Positions 33,942 to 43,835 are shown, numbered from the stretch's first letter. The stretch is DNA of 64,000 bases from an uncultured Verrucomicrobia subdivision 3 bacterium (GCA_903895255.1 CAITTG010000088.1:41536-105535), one strand, 5' to 3'. Translations and numbers: made by a program. Notes: a model not told the origin generated them from the sequence alone.

Positions 33942-36284
33942 ATGCGGCTGGCAAACCAAGGTTCCCCTCTTTGCCTGACGAACTGGGTGCTTACAAGTCT
34001 GACTTTGAGCGCCTCATTCGCGCTAGGTGACGAGCCCACCGCCGGTGCCACGCCCGCCCAACCCGGGCCGCCGCACCAGGCGGAGAGTGCCGGCGTGCCG
34101 CCGCTCGCACCCAACTTATTCAATCCGGATCCAAACCCCTTGCAGCTTCCCGGGTTGCCCGTGCTGGACACCAACTGGACGCACGCGGTGCGTTTCAGCA
34201 CCAACGCCCCGCCGCTGGTTTCGCCACCCTTTAACCCCGATCCCGGGGCGGGCTTGCGGCCGGCCACGAATCTCCCCGCCGCGCTCTTTGTGGAGCCCTC
34301 GGCGCCGCCGCAGTTTCAAGAGCCGCTCATTCCCCCCGAGCTCGCCCTGCCCCGGCAGCCTGTGCGCCTGAATGTAATCGCCCCACCCGCACCCCCGGTG
34401 CCGACCCATTACGGACTGGAGCCGCTGACGAATGGGCTGGCGCTGCCCCGGGAGGACACCTGGCGAAACTTGAAGATTCCCGCAGATTTCGGCGTGCCGC
34501 AGTACCCCCTCCAGCCCGGGAATTATCCCACCAATACCGTGCCGGTGCCCGATCGCTGGCGGCTGGGGTTCGTGCCCTGGAAGCGCTACAACGCCGGGGT
34601 GGTGGACCAGCCGTATGAGACACCCACGCCTTACTTGTGGGATCCTTACCAGCAAAGCGTGCTCAAGGGTGATCTGCCGGTGATCGGCCAGGATGTTTTT
34701 CTGGATCTGACCGCTTCGGCGGAGACGGTGACCGACTTTACCAAGGTGCCCACGGGGAGCGGTGTGAGCACGGCGGTGCCGGGCGAATACAATTTTTATG
34801 GCCACAGCGAGCAGATCGACATGCAGAATAATTTCGCCTTTTCACTGAATTTGTTCGAGGGGGAAACGGTTTTCCGGCCGGTGACCTGGGCGGTCAAGCT
34901 GGAGCCGATCTTTAATGTGAATTACCTGAGCGCCAGTGAGAACGGGGTGATCTCGCCCTCGCCGACCGGTTCGCTGAGCGGCAATAAAACGCCGCCGCCG
35001 GGCAATGGGTTCGTGACCAATCCGGGCGACATCAACACCCTGTTGAACGGGCAAACGGGGCCGGCGGGCAGCTACCGGGGCTCGGGTAGCACGGAACGCG
35101 TGAACACCCTGCTGACGTTGCAGCAAGCGTTTGGCGAGGTGCATCTCAAGGACCTCTCGGACAACTACGATTTCATGTCCGTGCGGGCGGGAATCCAGCC
35201 CTTCAACGGGGATTTTCGCGGGTTTATTTACAATGACGTGAACAACGGGGTGCGGTTGTTTGGCAACTGGGACAACAATTTATACCAATATAACCTTGCG
35301 TGGTTTCACCAACTGGAAAAGGACACTGACTCGGGGTTGAACACGCTGAATGACCGCAACCAGGATGTTTTTGTGGCCAATTTGTACCGGCAGGATTGCC
35401 TTTGGCCAGGCTACACCACCGAGCTAAGTTTTTTTGCCAATTACGATCACGGCGGCACGCATTACGACGACAATGGCTTTCTCGTGCGGCCGGCGCCGAT
35501 TGGCGACGTGCAGCAGCACGCCTTGCAGGCGTATTATTTTGGCTGGGCTGGCGATGGGCATATTGGCACGATCAACGTCAGCCATGCGTTCTACGAAGTG
35601 GTGGGGCATGATGATTTTAATGACCTCGCGGGCCAGCCGGTGGACATCAACGCACAGATGGCCGCGCTGGAGTTTTCGGTGGACGACGATTGGGCGCGGT
35701 ACAAAGCGTCCTTTTTCTACGCCTCCGGCGACAACAATGCAAATAGCAAGACGGCCACTGGGTTTGACTCCATCGTGGACAACCCAAATTTCACCGGGGG
35801 CCCGTTCAGTTACTGGACCAGTCAGGCCATCAATCTCGGGGGAACCTCGGTGAATTTGAAGAACGCGAACAGTTTGCTGCCGGATTTGCGCACGAGCAAG
35901 ACCGAGGGCCAGGCGAATTTTGTTAATCCAGGCGTGTTCATTTTCGGAGTGGGCGCGGAGTTCGACGTCACGCCCAAAGTCCGGACCTTTTTGAACGCGA
36001 ATTACATCCTGTTTGCCCAGACCGGCGCGCTGGACCAGGTGTTGCAACAGGCGCGCATCAGCCAGGAGGTGGGCTATGATTTGAGCCTGGGCTTGCAGTA
36101 CCGGCCGTTCCTGACGGACAATATCATCGTGTCGGCGGGCTTTGGGGTGTTGCTGCCCGGCAATGGTTACAAGGATATTTATGGCAACAACCCCAACCCC
36201 ATCCCGGGCTTCAACTCGGACCAGGCGGGCACGGTGGATAACTTTCTTTACAGCGGCTTGATTGCGGTCACTTTTACTTACTAG
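33942..36284 (+). CDS. Outer-membrane porin-like protein paired with a decaheme cytochrome
   Basis: The 780-residue protein has a signal peptide (to about ASFALG), a very proline-rich linker of roughly 200 residues (repeats of PP, NPDP and PLIPPEL), then a large barrel with alternating strands such as NNFAFSLNLFEGETVF and QYNLAWFHQLEKD, ending ...SGLIAVTFTY with a terminal aromatic. It starts divergently from the HbpS-like gene, and the decaheme-LVIVD gene begins 3 bases after its stop. This adjacency resembles porin-cytochrome conduits, but the barrel is not clearly related to MtrB or to other known conduit porins. The proline-rich region would span the periplasm. Confidence 0.75.
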   Translation: MRLANQGSPLCLTNWVLTSLTLSASFALGDEPTAGATPAQPGPPHQAESAGVPPLAPNLFNPDPNPLQLPGLPVLDTNWTHAVRFSTNAPPLVSPPFNPDPGAGLRPATNLPAALFVEPSAPPQFQEPLIPPELALPRQPVRLNVIAPPAPPVPTHYGLEPLTNGLALPREDTWRNLKIPADFGVPQYPLQPGNYPTNTVPVPDRWRLGFVPWKRYNAGVVDQPYETPTPYLWDPYQQSVLKGDLPVIGQDVFLDLTASAETVTDFTKVPTGSGVSTAVPGEYNFYGHSEQIDMQNNFAFSLNLFEGETVFRPVTWAVKLEPIFNVNYLSASENGVISPSPTGSLSGNKTPPPGNGFVTNPGDINTLLNGQTGPAGSYRGSGSTERVNTLLTLQQAFGEVHLKDLSDNYDFMSVRAGIQPFNGDFRGFIYNDVNNGVRLFGNWDNNLYQYNLAWFHQLEKDTDSGLNTLNDRNQDVFVANLYRQDCLWPGYTTELSFFANYDHGGTHYDDNGFLVRPAPIGDVQQHALQAYYFGWAGDGHIGTINVSHAFYEVVGHDDFNDLAGQPVDINAQMAALEFSVDDDWARYKASFFYASGDNNANSKTATGFDSIVDNPNFTGGPFSYWTSQAINLGGTSVNLKNANSLLPDLRTSKTEGQANFVNPGVFIFGVGAEFDVTPKVRTFLNANYILFAQTGALDQVLQQARISQEVGYDLSLGLQYRPFLTDNIIVSAGFGVLLPGNGYKDIYGNNPNPIPGFNSDQAGTVDNFLYSGLIAVTFTY

Positions 36285-36286
36285 CC

Positions 36287-39200
36287 ATGAAAACACCCTG
36301 GCCACCCCGGCAAATATTGCCGATTCTCTGGCTCATCGTCCTGGTGACAGCCGCCGGTCGCGGTTTCGCCCAAGGCGACCCCACGCCCGGCTCCGGCCCG
36401 GCCATCTCGGTGCCGATTGACCTGCCGCGCGATACCCATCACGTGCTGCCGCCGGTGAATGTCATTGACCAAACGCCCGCGCTGGCCAACGCGAAAAGCC
36501 AGGGTTGTCTGCAATGCCATGCCGGCAGCGAGCCCATGCACGCCTCGCCTAATGTCATTCTCGGCTGCACCGACTGCCACGGCGGCAATGCCATGCCGGG
36601 ACTGACGCAACGGCAGGCGCACGTGGCCCCGCGCAATCCGGTGTTCTGGGAAACCTCCGCCAAGCCGAACGATTCCTCCGTGCTGCTCAATCATGAATCG
36701 GCCGAGTTCATTCAGTTTGTGAATCCCGGCGATTTGCGCGTGGCGGACAAGACCTGCGGTCCGTGCCATGCGGAGATTGTGCAGCATGTCGGCCACAGCA
36801 TGATGCGGCACGGCGCGATGCTTTGGGGCGCGGCGCTCTATAACAACGGCGCGTATCCGGCGAAGAACTACCGGTTCGGCCAGGCCTACGGACTGGATGG
36901 CGTGCCCTTGCGGCTGGAAAGTCCAATTCCAGTCACGCCCGAAATGACGGAGCAGCATGGGATTTTGCCGTTCATTGACCCCCTGCCGCGCTTTGAAATC
37001 AGCCAACCAAGCAACATTCTGCGGATTTTCGAGAAAGGCGGCTCGCCGCAGTTGCAACTGGGCAACCCGGACCCCTTCGAGGAGCCCGGCAAACCCGAGC
37101 GCCGGTTGAGCGAGCGCGGCATGGGCACGTTGAACCGCATTGACCCGGTGTTCCTGAACCTGCAAAAGACGCGCCTGCACGATCCGCTCTTGGATTTCAT
37201 GGGGTCAAACAATCATCCGGGGGATTACCGTTCCAGCGGCTGCACGGCCTGCCACGTGGTCTATGCGAATGACCGCTCCCCAACGCATTCCGGCTGGTAC
37301 GCGAAATATGGCAACCAGGGCCTGAGCTTCAGCGCCGACCCGACCATTCGCAAGGACGAGCGTGGCCATCCCATCAAGCATCAATTCACCCGGAACATCC
37401 CCACCAGCCAGTGCATGAACTGCCACATGCACCAGGGCAATCTCTTTGTGAACCCCTACCTCGGCTACACGTGGTGGGACCAGGAAACCGATGGTGAATT
37501 CATGTATCCGGCGAAGCAGAAAAATCCCACCGCCGCGGAGCTGTTACAATCCGAGCAGAGCAATCCGGAGGCGGCCGCCGCTCGCGGTTTGTGGGGCAAC
37601 CTGGAGTTTCTGGAGAAAGTCGCCGAACTGAATCCTAAACTCAAGGACACGCAATTCGCCGACTATCACGGCCACGGCTGGATTTTCCGCGCGGTCTTCA
37701 AGCATGACCGCGAGGGCAACCTGCGCGACCGCGACGAGAACCTCATTCCCGCTGATGATCCGCAAAAGTTTGCCCGGGCGGTGCATTTGCAGGATGAGCA
37801 TCTGGCCCATGGGATGCAATGCGCCGACTGCCATTTCGAACAGGATGTGCACGGCAACGGCCTGCTCTACGGCGAACCGCGCGCGGCCACCACGGTGGAG
37901 TGCATCGACTGCCACGGCACCATCCAGCAGCGTCCGACGCTGATGACCAGCGGCAACGGCGGCCAGGTGGATTTGCGCGCGAGCAACACCCCGTACGGTC
38001 CGCGCTTCTTCTGGCAGGGCACGCAACTCTACCAACGGTCAACCATGACACCCGACCTGATCTGGGAGGTGCCGCAGACGATTGACACCATTGATCCGAA
38101 CTCAAAACATTACAACGTCAAGTCCGCCTATGCGAAAACCCTCGGCCGCGATGGCAAGGTGTGGGGCATCGTGCCCGCGCGCGACTGCCAGCGGAATCTG
38201 GCCCACGACAATTCCAACATCTCCTGCCAGATTTGCCACAGTTCCTGGGCGACCGCATGCTTTGGCTGTCACCTGCCCATGCGTGCCAACCAGCGCGTGG
38301 CGGCCAACAAGTTTGAGGGCACCACCACGCGCAATTATACCTCGTACAATCCGCAGGTGGTGCGGGACGACGTGTTTCAACTGGGTATCGATGCCACGGT
38401 GAAGAACCACCGCCTGGCGGTGTTGCGTTCTTCCAGCGCGGTGATTGTCAGCTCGCAAAACGCCAACCGCGAATGGGTTTATTCCCAGCAGCAAACCATC
38501 AGCGCCGACGGTTACAGCGGGCAGGCGTATAATCCGCATCTGCCCCACACCACCAGTGGTGTGGGCACCACGAAGAATTGCGAGGATTGCCACCTCGCCA
38601 AAGCCAACGACAACAACGCCTGGCTGGCGTCGTTGCTGGGTTATGGCACGGGCACGGTCAACTTCTTCGGTCGCTACGCATATGTCGGCGAGGGCAAGGG
38701 CGGGTTGGACGCCGTGGTCTGGACCCAGCAGGACGAGCCGCAGGCGGCCATCGGCAGCCATTTGCAGCACCTTGCCTATCCGGATAATTATCAGCAACAC
38801 GTGGAGCAAAACCATGGCCGGCTCAAGGACGCCTTTCACAAGGAGGCGACGGAGATACTGGACCTGCAATTGCGCGGCGAATACCTCTACACGGCGAATG
38901 GACCGGACGGCTTCGAGGTGTTTGACGTCGCCAATATTGACCAGAAGGGTTTTTCCGAACGCATCAGCACCGCGCCGGTGTCGCCCTTGGGCCAGCGCAC
39001 GTATGTCCGCACGAAATACGCCACAAGCGTCACCCTGCCCAGCACGCTGGGCGTGGACCCGCTGCGGCTGCACCAGCCGGAAAACGAGGAGCAGCCAGTC
39101 AGCCCGATTTATGCCTGGGTGTTTGTCACCGACCGTGAGGAAGGCCTGGTCATGGTCACAGTGGGTACGCTGCTGGACGGCAACCCCATGAACAATTTCT

Positions 39201-40111
39201 TCGACCGTGAGAAAATCATCCGCTTTAACCCGGATGGCAAGCTGACCGGCGCGCTGCATTCTTTCATGGCGGGCACCAATCTCTACGTCGTCGCACCGAA
39301 GGGCTTGTTCGTGGTGGGCCTGAACAACTCCGCGCTCACCGCGCCGGTGCTGGCCGGGGAATTGAGCGGGGGCGAGTTCAAAAACCCGCGCGCCGTGGGC
39401 GTGCAATTCCGCTACGGGTTTGTCACCGATGACGAGGGTTTTAAGGTGGTGGACCTTACCGAGCCAACCAAACCCAAGCTCATTCCCGGTGCTTTCGTCC
39501 CCTTGAGAAACGCCCGGCGGTTTTACCTGGCCCGCACTTATGCCTACGTGGCGGACGGGGCTGACGGCCTGGCCTTCATTGACATCAAGAACCCGGAGAA
39601 GCCGCGGCTGGAGCGGCTGTATAATGCTGATGGCGCACTGAACGACACCCGCGCCGTCCAGATCGGCTCGGTGAACGCCTCCATGTTCGCGCTGGTCGCG
39701 GACGGTAAAAATGGTTTCCGGGTCATCCAGATGATCTCCCCGGAGAACGTCCCGCAGGCGATGGGTTTTAGCCCCGTCCCGAATCCGAAGCTGATCGCCA
39801 CCTATCCCACGGCCAGCCCGGCGCTGGCGGTGTCGCGCGGGCTGGATCGCGACCGCGTGGTGGACGAGTCGGGCAACGAGACCGTGGTCTTCGGCCGGCG
39901 TGGATCGCGGCCCTTCGGCCTGGCGGAAATGCAACGATTTTACCTGCGCGACGGCCAGCCGTACACGGTGGAAAATGTGTTTGATAAAGACGGTCGGTTG
40001 GAAACCAGTTCCGGCGCGGAATTGCCGCCGCCTGCCGGGTACCAACCCGTTGCGGCCGCCGTTCCGCCGGAGCCGCCCGTCGAGGAACGCCTAACCCGCC
40101 ACGGCCCATGA
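36287..40111 (+). CDS. Decaheme c-type cytochrome fused to LVIVD repeats
   Basis: The 1274-residue protein has a signal segment (WLIVLVTAAGRGFAQ), then ten CxxCH motifs over residues 80-770: CLQCH, CTDCH, CGPCH, CTACH, CMNCH, CADCH, CIDCH, CQICH, CFGCH and CEDCH. From about 860 to 1170 it has LVIVD-type propeller repeats (YLYTANGPDGFEVFDV; YGFVTDDEGFKVVDL; YAYVADGADGLAFIDI; FALVADGKNGFRVIQM). Multiheme-LVIVD fusions occur in planctomycetes, verrucomicrobia and deltaproteobacteria; substrate unknown. The gene is coupled to the porin gene by a 2-base gap and to the NHL gene by an ATGA overlap. It should sit outside the inner membrane. Confidence 0.88.
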   Translation: MKTPWPPRQILPILWLIVLVTAAGRGFAQGDPTPGSGPAISVPIDLPRDTHHVLPPVNVIDQTPALANAKSQGCLQCHAGSEPMHASPNVILGCTDCHGGNAMPGLTQRQAHVAPRNPVFWETSAKPNDSSVLLNHESAEFIQFVNPGDLRVADKTCGPCHAEIVQHVGHSMMRHGAMLWGAALYNNGAYPAKNYRFGQAYGLDGVPLRLESPIPVTPEMTEQHGILPFIDPLPRFEISQPSNILRIFEKGGSPQLQLGNPDPFEEPGKPERRLSERGMGTLNRIDPVFLNLQKTRLHDPLLDFMGSNNHPGDYRSSGCTACHVVYANDRSPTHSGWYAKYGNQGLSFSADPTIRKDERGHPIKHQFTRNIPTSQCMNCHMHQGNLFVNPYLGYTWWDQETDGEFMYPAKQKNPTAAELLQSEQSNPEAAAARGLWGNLEFLEKVAELNPKLKDTQFADYHGHGWIFRAVFKHDREGNLRDRDENLIPADDPQKFARAVHLQDEHLAHGMQCADCHFEQDVHGNGLLYGEPRAATTVECIDCHGTIQQRPTLMTSGNGGQVDLRASNTPYGPRFFWQGTQLYQRSTMTPDLIWEVPQTIDTIDPNSKHYNVKSAYAKTLGRDGKVWGIVPARDCQRNLAHDNSNISCQICHSSWATACFGCHLPMRANQRVAANKFEGTTTRNYTSYNPQVVRDDVFQLGIDATVKNHRLAVLRSSSAVIVSSQNANREWVYSQQQTISADGYSGQAYNPHLPHTTSGVGTTKNCEDCHLAKANDNNAWLASLLGYGTGTVNFFGRYAYVGEGKGGLDAVVWTQQDEPQAAIGSHLQHLAYPDNYQQHVEQNHGRLKDAFHKEATEILDLQLRGEYLYTANGPDGFEVFDVANIDQKGFSERISTAPVSPLGQRTYVRTKYATSVTLPSTLGVDPLRLHQPENEEQPVSPIYAWVFVTDREEGLVMVTVGTLLDGNPMNNFFDREKIIRFNPDGKLTGALHSFMAGTNLYVVAPKGLFVVGLNNSALTAPVLAGELSGGEFKNPRAVGVQFRYGFVTDDEGFKVVDLTEPTKPKLIPGAFVPLRNARRFYLARTYAYVADGADGLAFIDIKNPEKPRLERLYNADGALNDTRAVQIGSVNASMFALVADGKNGFRVIQMISPENVPQAMGFSPVPNPKLIATYPTASPALAVSRGLDRDRVVDESGNETVVFGRRGSRPFGLAEMQRFYLRDGQPYTVENVFDKDGRLETSSGAELPPPAGYQPVAAAVPPEPPVEERLTRHGP

Positions 40112-41388
40112 GCATTCGTCACTGCCAACTTGGGGGATGGTTATTCATTCTGGCGTTCGCCTTCGCGGTGCGCGCACAGGATTCGGTGACCACTCTGGCC
40201 GGCCAGCCGCAGGTGCCCGGCGCCACCAACGGCACCGGCACCAACGCTTGCTTTAACGAGCCCGCCGGCATCGCGGTTGCCGCTAACGGCACCATTTATG
40301 TGGCGGACTGTGCGAACCACGCCATCCGTGCCGTTGCCACCAATGGCCTCGTCACCACCTTCGCTGGAAAAGTGGGCGTACCCGGCGCCGCGGATGGCAC
40401 GGGCACTAACGCGCAGTTTAACGCCCCCACTGGCCTGGCCTTTGACCTCAGCGGCAACCTGCTCGTCACCGACACGGGCAACGCCACCATTCGTAAAATC
40501 ACCCCGGCGGGCGTCGTCAGCACCCTTGCCGGACTGGCCGGAAAGTCGGGCTTCCTGGACGGCGCGGCCGGGACAGCAGAATTCGGTGCTCCGCTGGGGG
40601 TGGCCGTGGCCACCAACGGGACTATTTACATCGTGGATGGCGGTAACCACGTCATCCGGCTGCTGACCAACGGGTTCGTTTCCACCCTCGCGGGCAATCC
40701 CTTGATCTGGGGCAGCGCGGACGGGCCCGGTACCAACGCCCTCTTCAACGCCCCATGCGGCGTGGCCCTGGATCCCCATGGCAATCTCTGGGTGAGCGAC
40801 ACCGACAATGACACCATCCGCAAAGTGACCCCCGCCGGCCTCGTGAGCACCTATGCCGGCCGGGCAGGTGAGGATGGCACCAACGACGGCCCGGTACTGA
40901 CGGCACGCTTTTGCCGGCCGGCGGAACTTGCCTTCGACCCGCAAGGCAACCTGATCGTGGCGGACTCCTTCAACCACACCCTGCGCCAAATCAACACCAA
41001 CGGCCTGGTCAGCACCATCTCTGGCAAACCCGGCACCTCCGGCGACACCGACGGTCTTAATGGTCAGGGCCGCTACTTCAACCCTTACGGACTGGCCTTC
41101 AATACCAATGGCCTGCTGCTGGTGGCCGACACTTATAATCAATTGATCCGTGCCGTCTTGGTGCCGTTTCAAGCGACCTTGCAACTCACCGGCCATCCCG
41201 CCACCGTCACCCTCGCTTGGACCACTGTGGTCGGCCAAAAATATCAAGTCCAATCCACGGCCAACCTGGGAGGGACCTGGACCAACCTCAGCCCTGTCCT
41301 TACCGCCACCAACCAGACGCTCATGCAAACCGAAGTCCTCAACCTCGCCCTGCCGCAAAGGCATTACCGGGTGGTGCGGTGGCCTTGA
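40108..41388 (+). CDS. Secreted NHL-repeat beta-propeller protein
   Basis: The 426-residue protein has a signal peptide (LFILAFAFAVRAQ) and six NHL repeats, each near VTTLAGxPGxxGxxDGTGTNAxFNxPxGLAxDxxGNLLVxDTxNxxIRK in pattern. The C-terminus has the module QVQSTANLGGTW...HYRVVRWP, resembling the C-terminal domain of other secreted proteins in this window. It overlaps the decaheme-LVIVD gene by ATGA, so the products probably act together; NHL and LVIVD propellers are protein- or ligand-binding. No catalytic residue is recognised. Confidence 0.85.
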   Translation: MSIRHCQLGGWLFILAFAFAVRAQDSVTTLAGQPQVPGATNGTGTNACFNEPAGIAVAANGTIYVADCANHAIRAVATNGLVTTFAGKVGVPGAADGTGTNAQFNAPTGLAFDLSGNLLVTDTGNATIRKITPAGVVSTLAGLAGKSGFLDGAAGTAEFGAPLGVAVATNGTIYIVDGGNHVIRLLTNGFVSTLAGNPLIWGSADGPGTNALFNAPCGVALDPHGNLWVSDTDNDTIRKVTPAGLVSTYAGRAGEDGTNDGPVLTARFCRPAELAFDPQGNLIVADSFNHTLRQINTNGLVSTISGKPGTSGDTDGLNGQGRYFNPYGLAFNTNGLLLVADTYNQLIRAVLVPFQATLQLTGHPATVTLAWTTVVGQKYQVQSTANLGGTWTNLSPVLTATNQTLMQTEVLNLALPQRHYRVVRWP

Positions 41389-41798
41389 GGCGGCCAATTG
41401 GGGTTTTCAAAATGCCATGCCGGGTGATGGGGCTTGCTGACTGCGAGTGGCTGGGGCTCAAGCCTTGCCAGAAACAATGGGGCATCGTCTTCCGGTCAGA
41501 TTAAACTGAAATCGGTTGGCCGATTGAACATATATGGTGTTTATAACAAACAACATAGGGCTGAATGGGTGGGATTCATGCCCAAAATCACCAATCTACC
41601 ACGCAACTTTGTTCAATTTTTCCCGGTATTCAAGCGTATTTCTCAAAACTCTTTTTAACTGGTCACTAATCTTTGCTCACAATTTTACTGACCGGTCAAT
41701 GACAGTGTGACCGGGTTTGAAAAACAGCTATCGGGTGGGCAACGAGAAAAACCCAAAATATTCTTGATTCATATGTAAGTATATGCTTACTTTGTGTC
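41389..41798. promoter_or_regulatory. Spacer and probable promoter region of the TetR gene
   Basis: The 410 bases are AT-richer than their surroundings and hold no gene. They contain a perfect 10-bp palindrome TGACCGGTCA at 41689-41698 and the imperfect palindrome GTAAGTATATGCTTAC at 41775-41790, just before the TetR start. Both suit dimeric regulator sites. Confidence 0.55.
41775..41790. promoter_or_regulatory. Probable TetR operator upstream of the regulator gene
   Basis: GTAAG and CTTAC flank a 6-base centre directly upstream of the GTG start at 41799. A related palindrome lies at the start of the next gene (42521-42538), as expected if the regulator controls both itself and the operon. 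Confidence 0.5.
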
Positions 41799-42500
41799 GT
41801 GCAGTTCAAACCAGTCAAATCTAGACTTGGCAACGAAGATCGCCGGAAGATGATACTTCGGGCGGCACTCAATGTTTTTGCCGAGGCTGGGTTCCACGGC
41901 ACCACCACCAAAGCGCTGGCCAAAGCCGCCGGCGTTTCGGAGGCATTGATTTTCCGGCATTTTCCCAGCAAGGACAAACTTTATGCTGCCTTGCAGGAAG
42001 CGTGCTGTGAGATGAAGTCCAGCGACGAATCCGAGCGCGTCATGAGTTTGGAACCATCCACTTCCACGCTGGTGATCATGGTGCATTTCGTTATCGCCAA
42101 AATGTTGCGCTCATCAAAAGAGACGGATGTCGTGGAACACGAGTTATATCGAATGATGTTGAATAGTTTTATGGAGGACGGACAGTTCGCCCGTCAGTTT
42201 ATGCAACACGTGGCCGATGACTTGATTGCCAAACTGGAAGCCTGCGTAAAAGCAGCCGAAAAAGCCGGGGACCTGGTCGATAGTCCGGTGCGCCCCAATT
42301 TGCGCGCATGGTTCGTTGAACATCTTGGCGCGATGCTGATGCTCAACCAAATTTCCGGCAAACCGATTGTGGATTTCAAACAGCCCAAAGCGGAACTGAT
42401 TGAGCAAGCGACCTGGTTTGCTCTCCTCGGCATGGGGCTCAAGGCGGAGGCCATCCGGCGATACTATAACCCCAAGGCACTGGCCTTGCTCGCCGGCTGA
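41799..42500 (+). CDS. TetR/AcrR-family transcriptional regulator
   Basis: The 233-residue protein starts at a GTG and has the TetR DNA-binding domain: ILRAALNVFAEAGFHGTTTKALAKAAGVSEALIFRHFPSKDKLY (about 18-62). The C-terminal ligand domain is helical and not assignable to a ligand. It should act as a dimeric repressor in the cytoplasm. It lies just upstream of the metallo-beta-lactamase/DoxX/SDR/DUF4260 run on the same strand, with palindromes before both itself and that run. Induction by a small hydrophobic compound or lactone is an inference from the operon content. Confidence 0.9.
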   Translation: MQFKPVKSRLGNEDRRKMILRAALNVFAEAGFHGTTTKALAKAAGVSEALIFRHFPSKDKLYAALQEACCEMKSSDESERVMSLEPSTSTLVIMVHFVIAKMLRSSKETDVVEHELYRMMLNSFMEDGQFARQFMQHVADDLIAKLEACVKAAEKAGDLVDSPVRPNLRAWFVEHLGAMLMLNQISGKPIVDFKQPKAELIEQATWFALLGMGLKAEAIRRYYNPKALALLAG

Positions 42501-42519
42501 TATTTTTTTATTCATATAT

Positions 42520-43467
42520 ATGAGTGAGTACTTACTCAAATACAAATCAGCAGGACGGTCAACGAACTTTGGCTCGGGTCTCCATGGCCTTGCCGACGAA
42601 CTTGACCCAAACCATGTTAACCAAACTGGTCGGATCAAAATCCACGCGATTCAAACCGGACGGGTCCGCATCAAACAATCGCAGTTGAAGCGCAAGGCGG
42701 GCGGCCCTTTGCGGTTGCTGTTTGATCCGGACTGGAGCGAATGGCTGCCGATTTTCGCGTGGATGATCGAACATCCCGAAGGCATCTTCGTGGTGGATAC
42801 CGGCGAGACGTCCCGGACGGCAACTCCAGGCTATCATCCACGCTGGCATCCTTTTTATCGCCGCTCGACTGGATTTGACGTCAAACCAGAAGAGGAAATC
42901 GGGCCGCAATTGCGCGCGATGGGGATTGGACCCAAAGATGTGCGGACGGTCATCCTCACGCATCTGCACACCGACCATGCCGGCGGACTGCATTATTTTA
43001 TCCACAGCCGGATTTTGGTTCCGGGACGTGAGTATCAGTCGGCGCGGGGTTGGATGGGCAAGTTAAACGGTTATCTCCCTCATCGCTGGCCAGCCCGGTT
43101 TGCGCCGGTTGCAATTCCGTTCGCGCCGGCGGCACACGGGCCGTTCGCGCAAAGTTATCAGGTAACAAAGGCCGGTGACGTGTTAGTGGTTCCGACGCCG
43201 GGACACACGCCCGACCATATCTCGGTGATCGTGCAAACGGCCGGACGAAATTATTTTCTGGCCGGGGACGCGGGCTATTCCGAAGCGCAGCTTTTGGAAC
43301 GGCACGCAGACGGAGTGAGTCTCGATCCCGAAACTTCCGTGGAAACGCTGCAAAGGATTCAGGCATACCTCGCTTCGACCCCAACCGTTTTTCTGCCGTC
43401 GCATGATCCCGCTAGTGCGGTTCGTTTGCGCGCCGGTCAAATCACCAAACCGAAGCTTAAAATCTAA
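42520..43467 (+). CDS. Metallo-beta-lactamase-fold hydrolase, AHL-lactonase-like
   Basis: The 315-residue protein has the metal site H148-L-H-T-D-H153-A-G-G, later GHTPDHIS, the bridging Asp in FLAGDAGY and a last His in LPSHDP, as in N-acyl-homoserine-lactonase-type hydrolases. The family usually starts at KIHAIQTG, residue 40 here, so the first 35 residues (rich in Ser/Tyr/Lys) are an extension or a wrongly chosen start; no other in-frame ATG lies nearer. No signal peptide is seen. It heads the operon under the TetR gene. Lactonase activity is plausible, but the substrate is not shown. Confidence 0.8.
   Translation: MSEYLLKYKSAGRSTNFGSGLHGLADELDPNHVNQTGRIKIHAIQTGRVRIKQSQLKRKAGGPLRLLFDPDWSEWLPIFAWMIEHPEGIFVVDTGETSRTATPGYHPRWHPFYRRSTGFDVKPEEEIGPQLRAMGIGPKDVRTVILTHLHTDHAGGLHYFIHSRILVPGREYQSARGWMGKLNGYLPHRWPARFAPVAIPFAPAAHGPFAQSYQVTKAGDVLVVPTPGHTPDHISVIVQTAGRNYFLAGDAGYSEAQLLERHADGVSLDPETSVETLQRIQAYLASTPTVFLPSHDPASAVRLRAGQITKPKLKI
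42521..42538. promoter_or_regulatory. Palindrome at the start codon of the hydrolase gene
   Basis: TGAGTGAGTACTTACTCA is a near-perfect 18-bp palindrome (one mismatched pair) that overlaps the ATG at 42520. It is a likely binding site of the upstream TetR protein, perhaps blocking initiation. Confidence 0.5.
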
Positions 43468-43469
43468 AA

Positions 43470-43835
43470 ATGACAAAAAACATCCTCTACCTGGGCATTG
43501 GCCTCCTTGCTTTTATCCACGGCAGCGCGGTCGCGATGAAAACGTTTGCCGCACCTGAAATGGTGGCGCACCTCAACGAATTCCACTTCAACAGCACCTG
43601 GCGGCTCTTCATTGGAATCATAGAGTTGCTTGGCGTTGCGGGACTGCTATTGCCACGGACCCGGGATTTGGCGCTAGTGTGTCTTTGGCCTTACACTCCT
43701 GGCGGACTCGCCTTGCATATATCCTATGCGGATTCTGTAGCCCGCATCATTCCCGCCGTCGTGGCGGCGGTTCTGGTGCCAATTACCTTTTACTTCGGTG
43801 GATTTTTTAATCTCAAACCCAAAACAAATGAATAA
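43470..43835 (+). CDS. DoxX-like integral membrane protein
   Basis: The 121-residue protein has four membrane helices (ILYLGIGLLAFIHGSAVAM; LFIGIIELLGVAGLLLP; a weaker third; IIPAVVAAVLVPITFYF) and the GxxEL...GLLLP pattern of the DoxX-like superfamily. Its role is unknown; relatives accompany stress or quinone-related enzymes. It starts 2 bases after the hydrolase stop and overlaps the SDR gene by 8 bases, so it belongs to the TetR-linked operon. Confidence 0.75.
   Translation: MTKNILYLGIGLLAFIHGSAVAMKTFAAPEMVAHLNEFHFNSTWRLFIGIIELLGVAGLLLPRTRDLALVCLWPYTPGGLALHISYADSVARIIPAVVAAVLVPITFYFGGFFNLKPKTNE

Noticed and set aside
38102..40045. Long minus-strand open frame (647 codons)
   Set aside because: It is antisense to the decaheme-LVIVD gene; the plus-strand product has ten CxxCH motifs and the minus frame is a GC-rich shadow.
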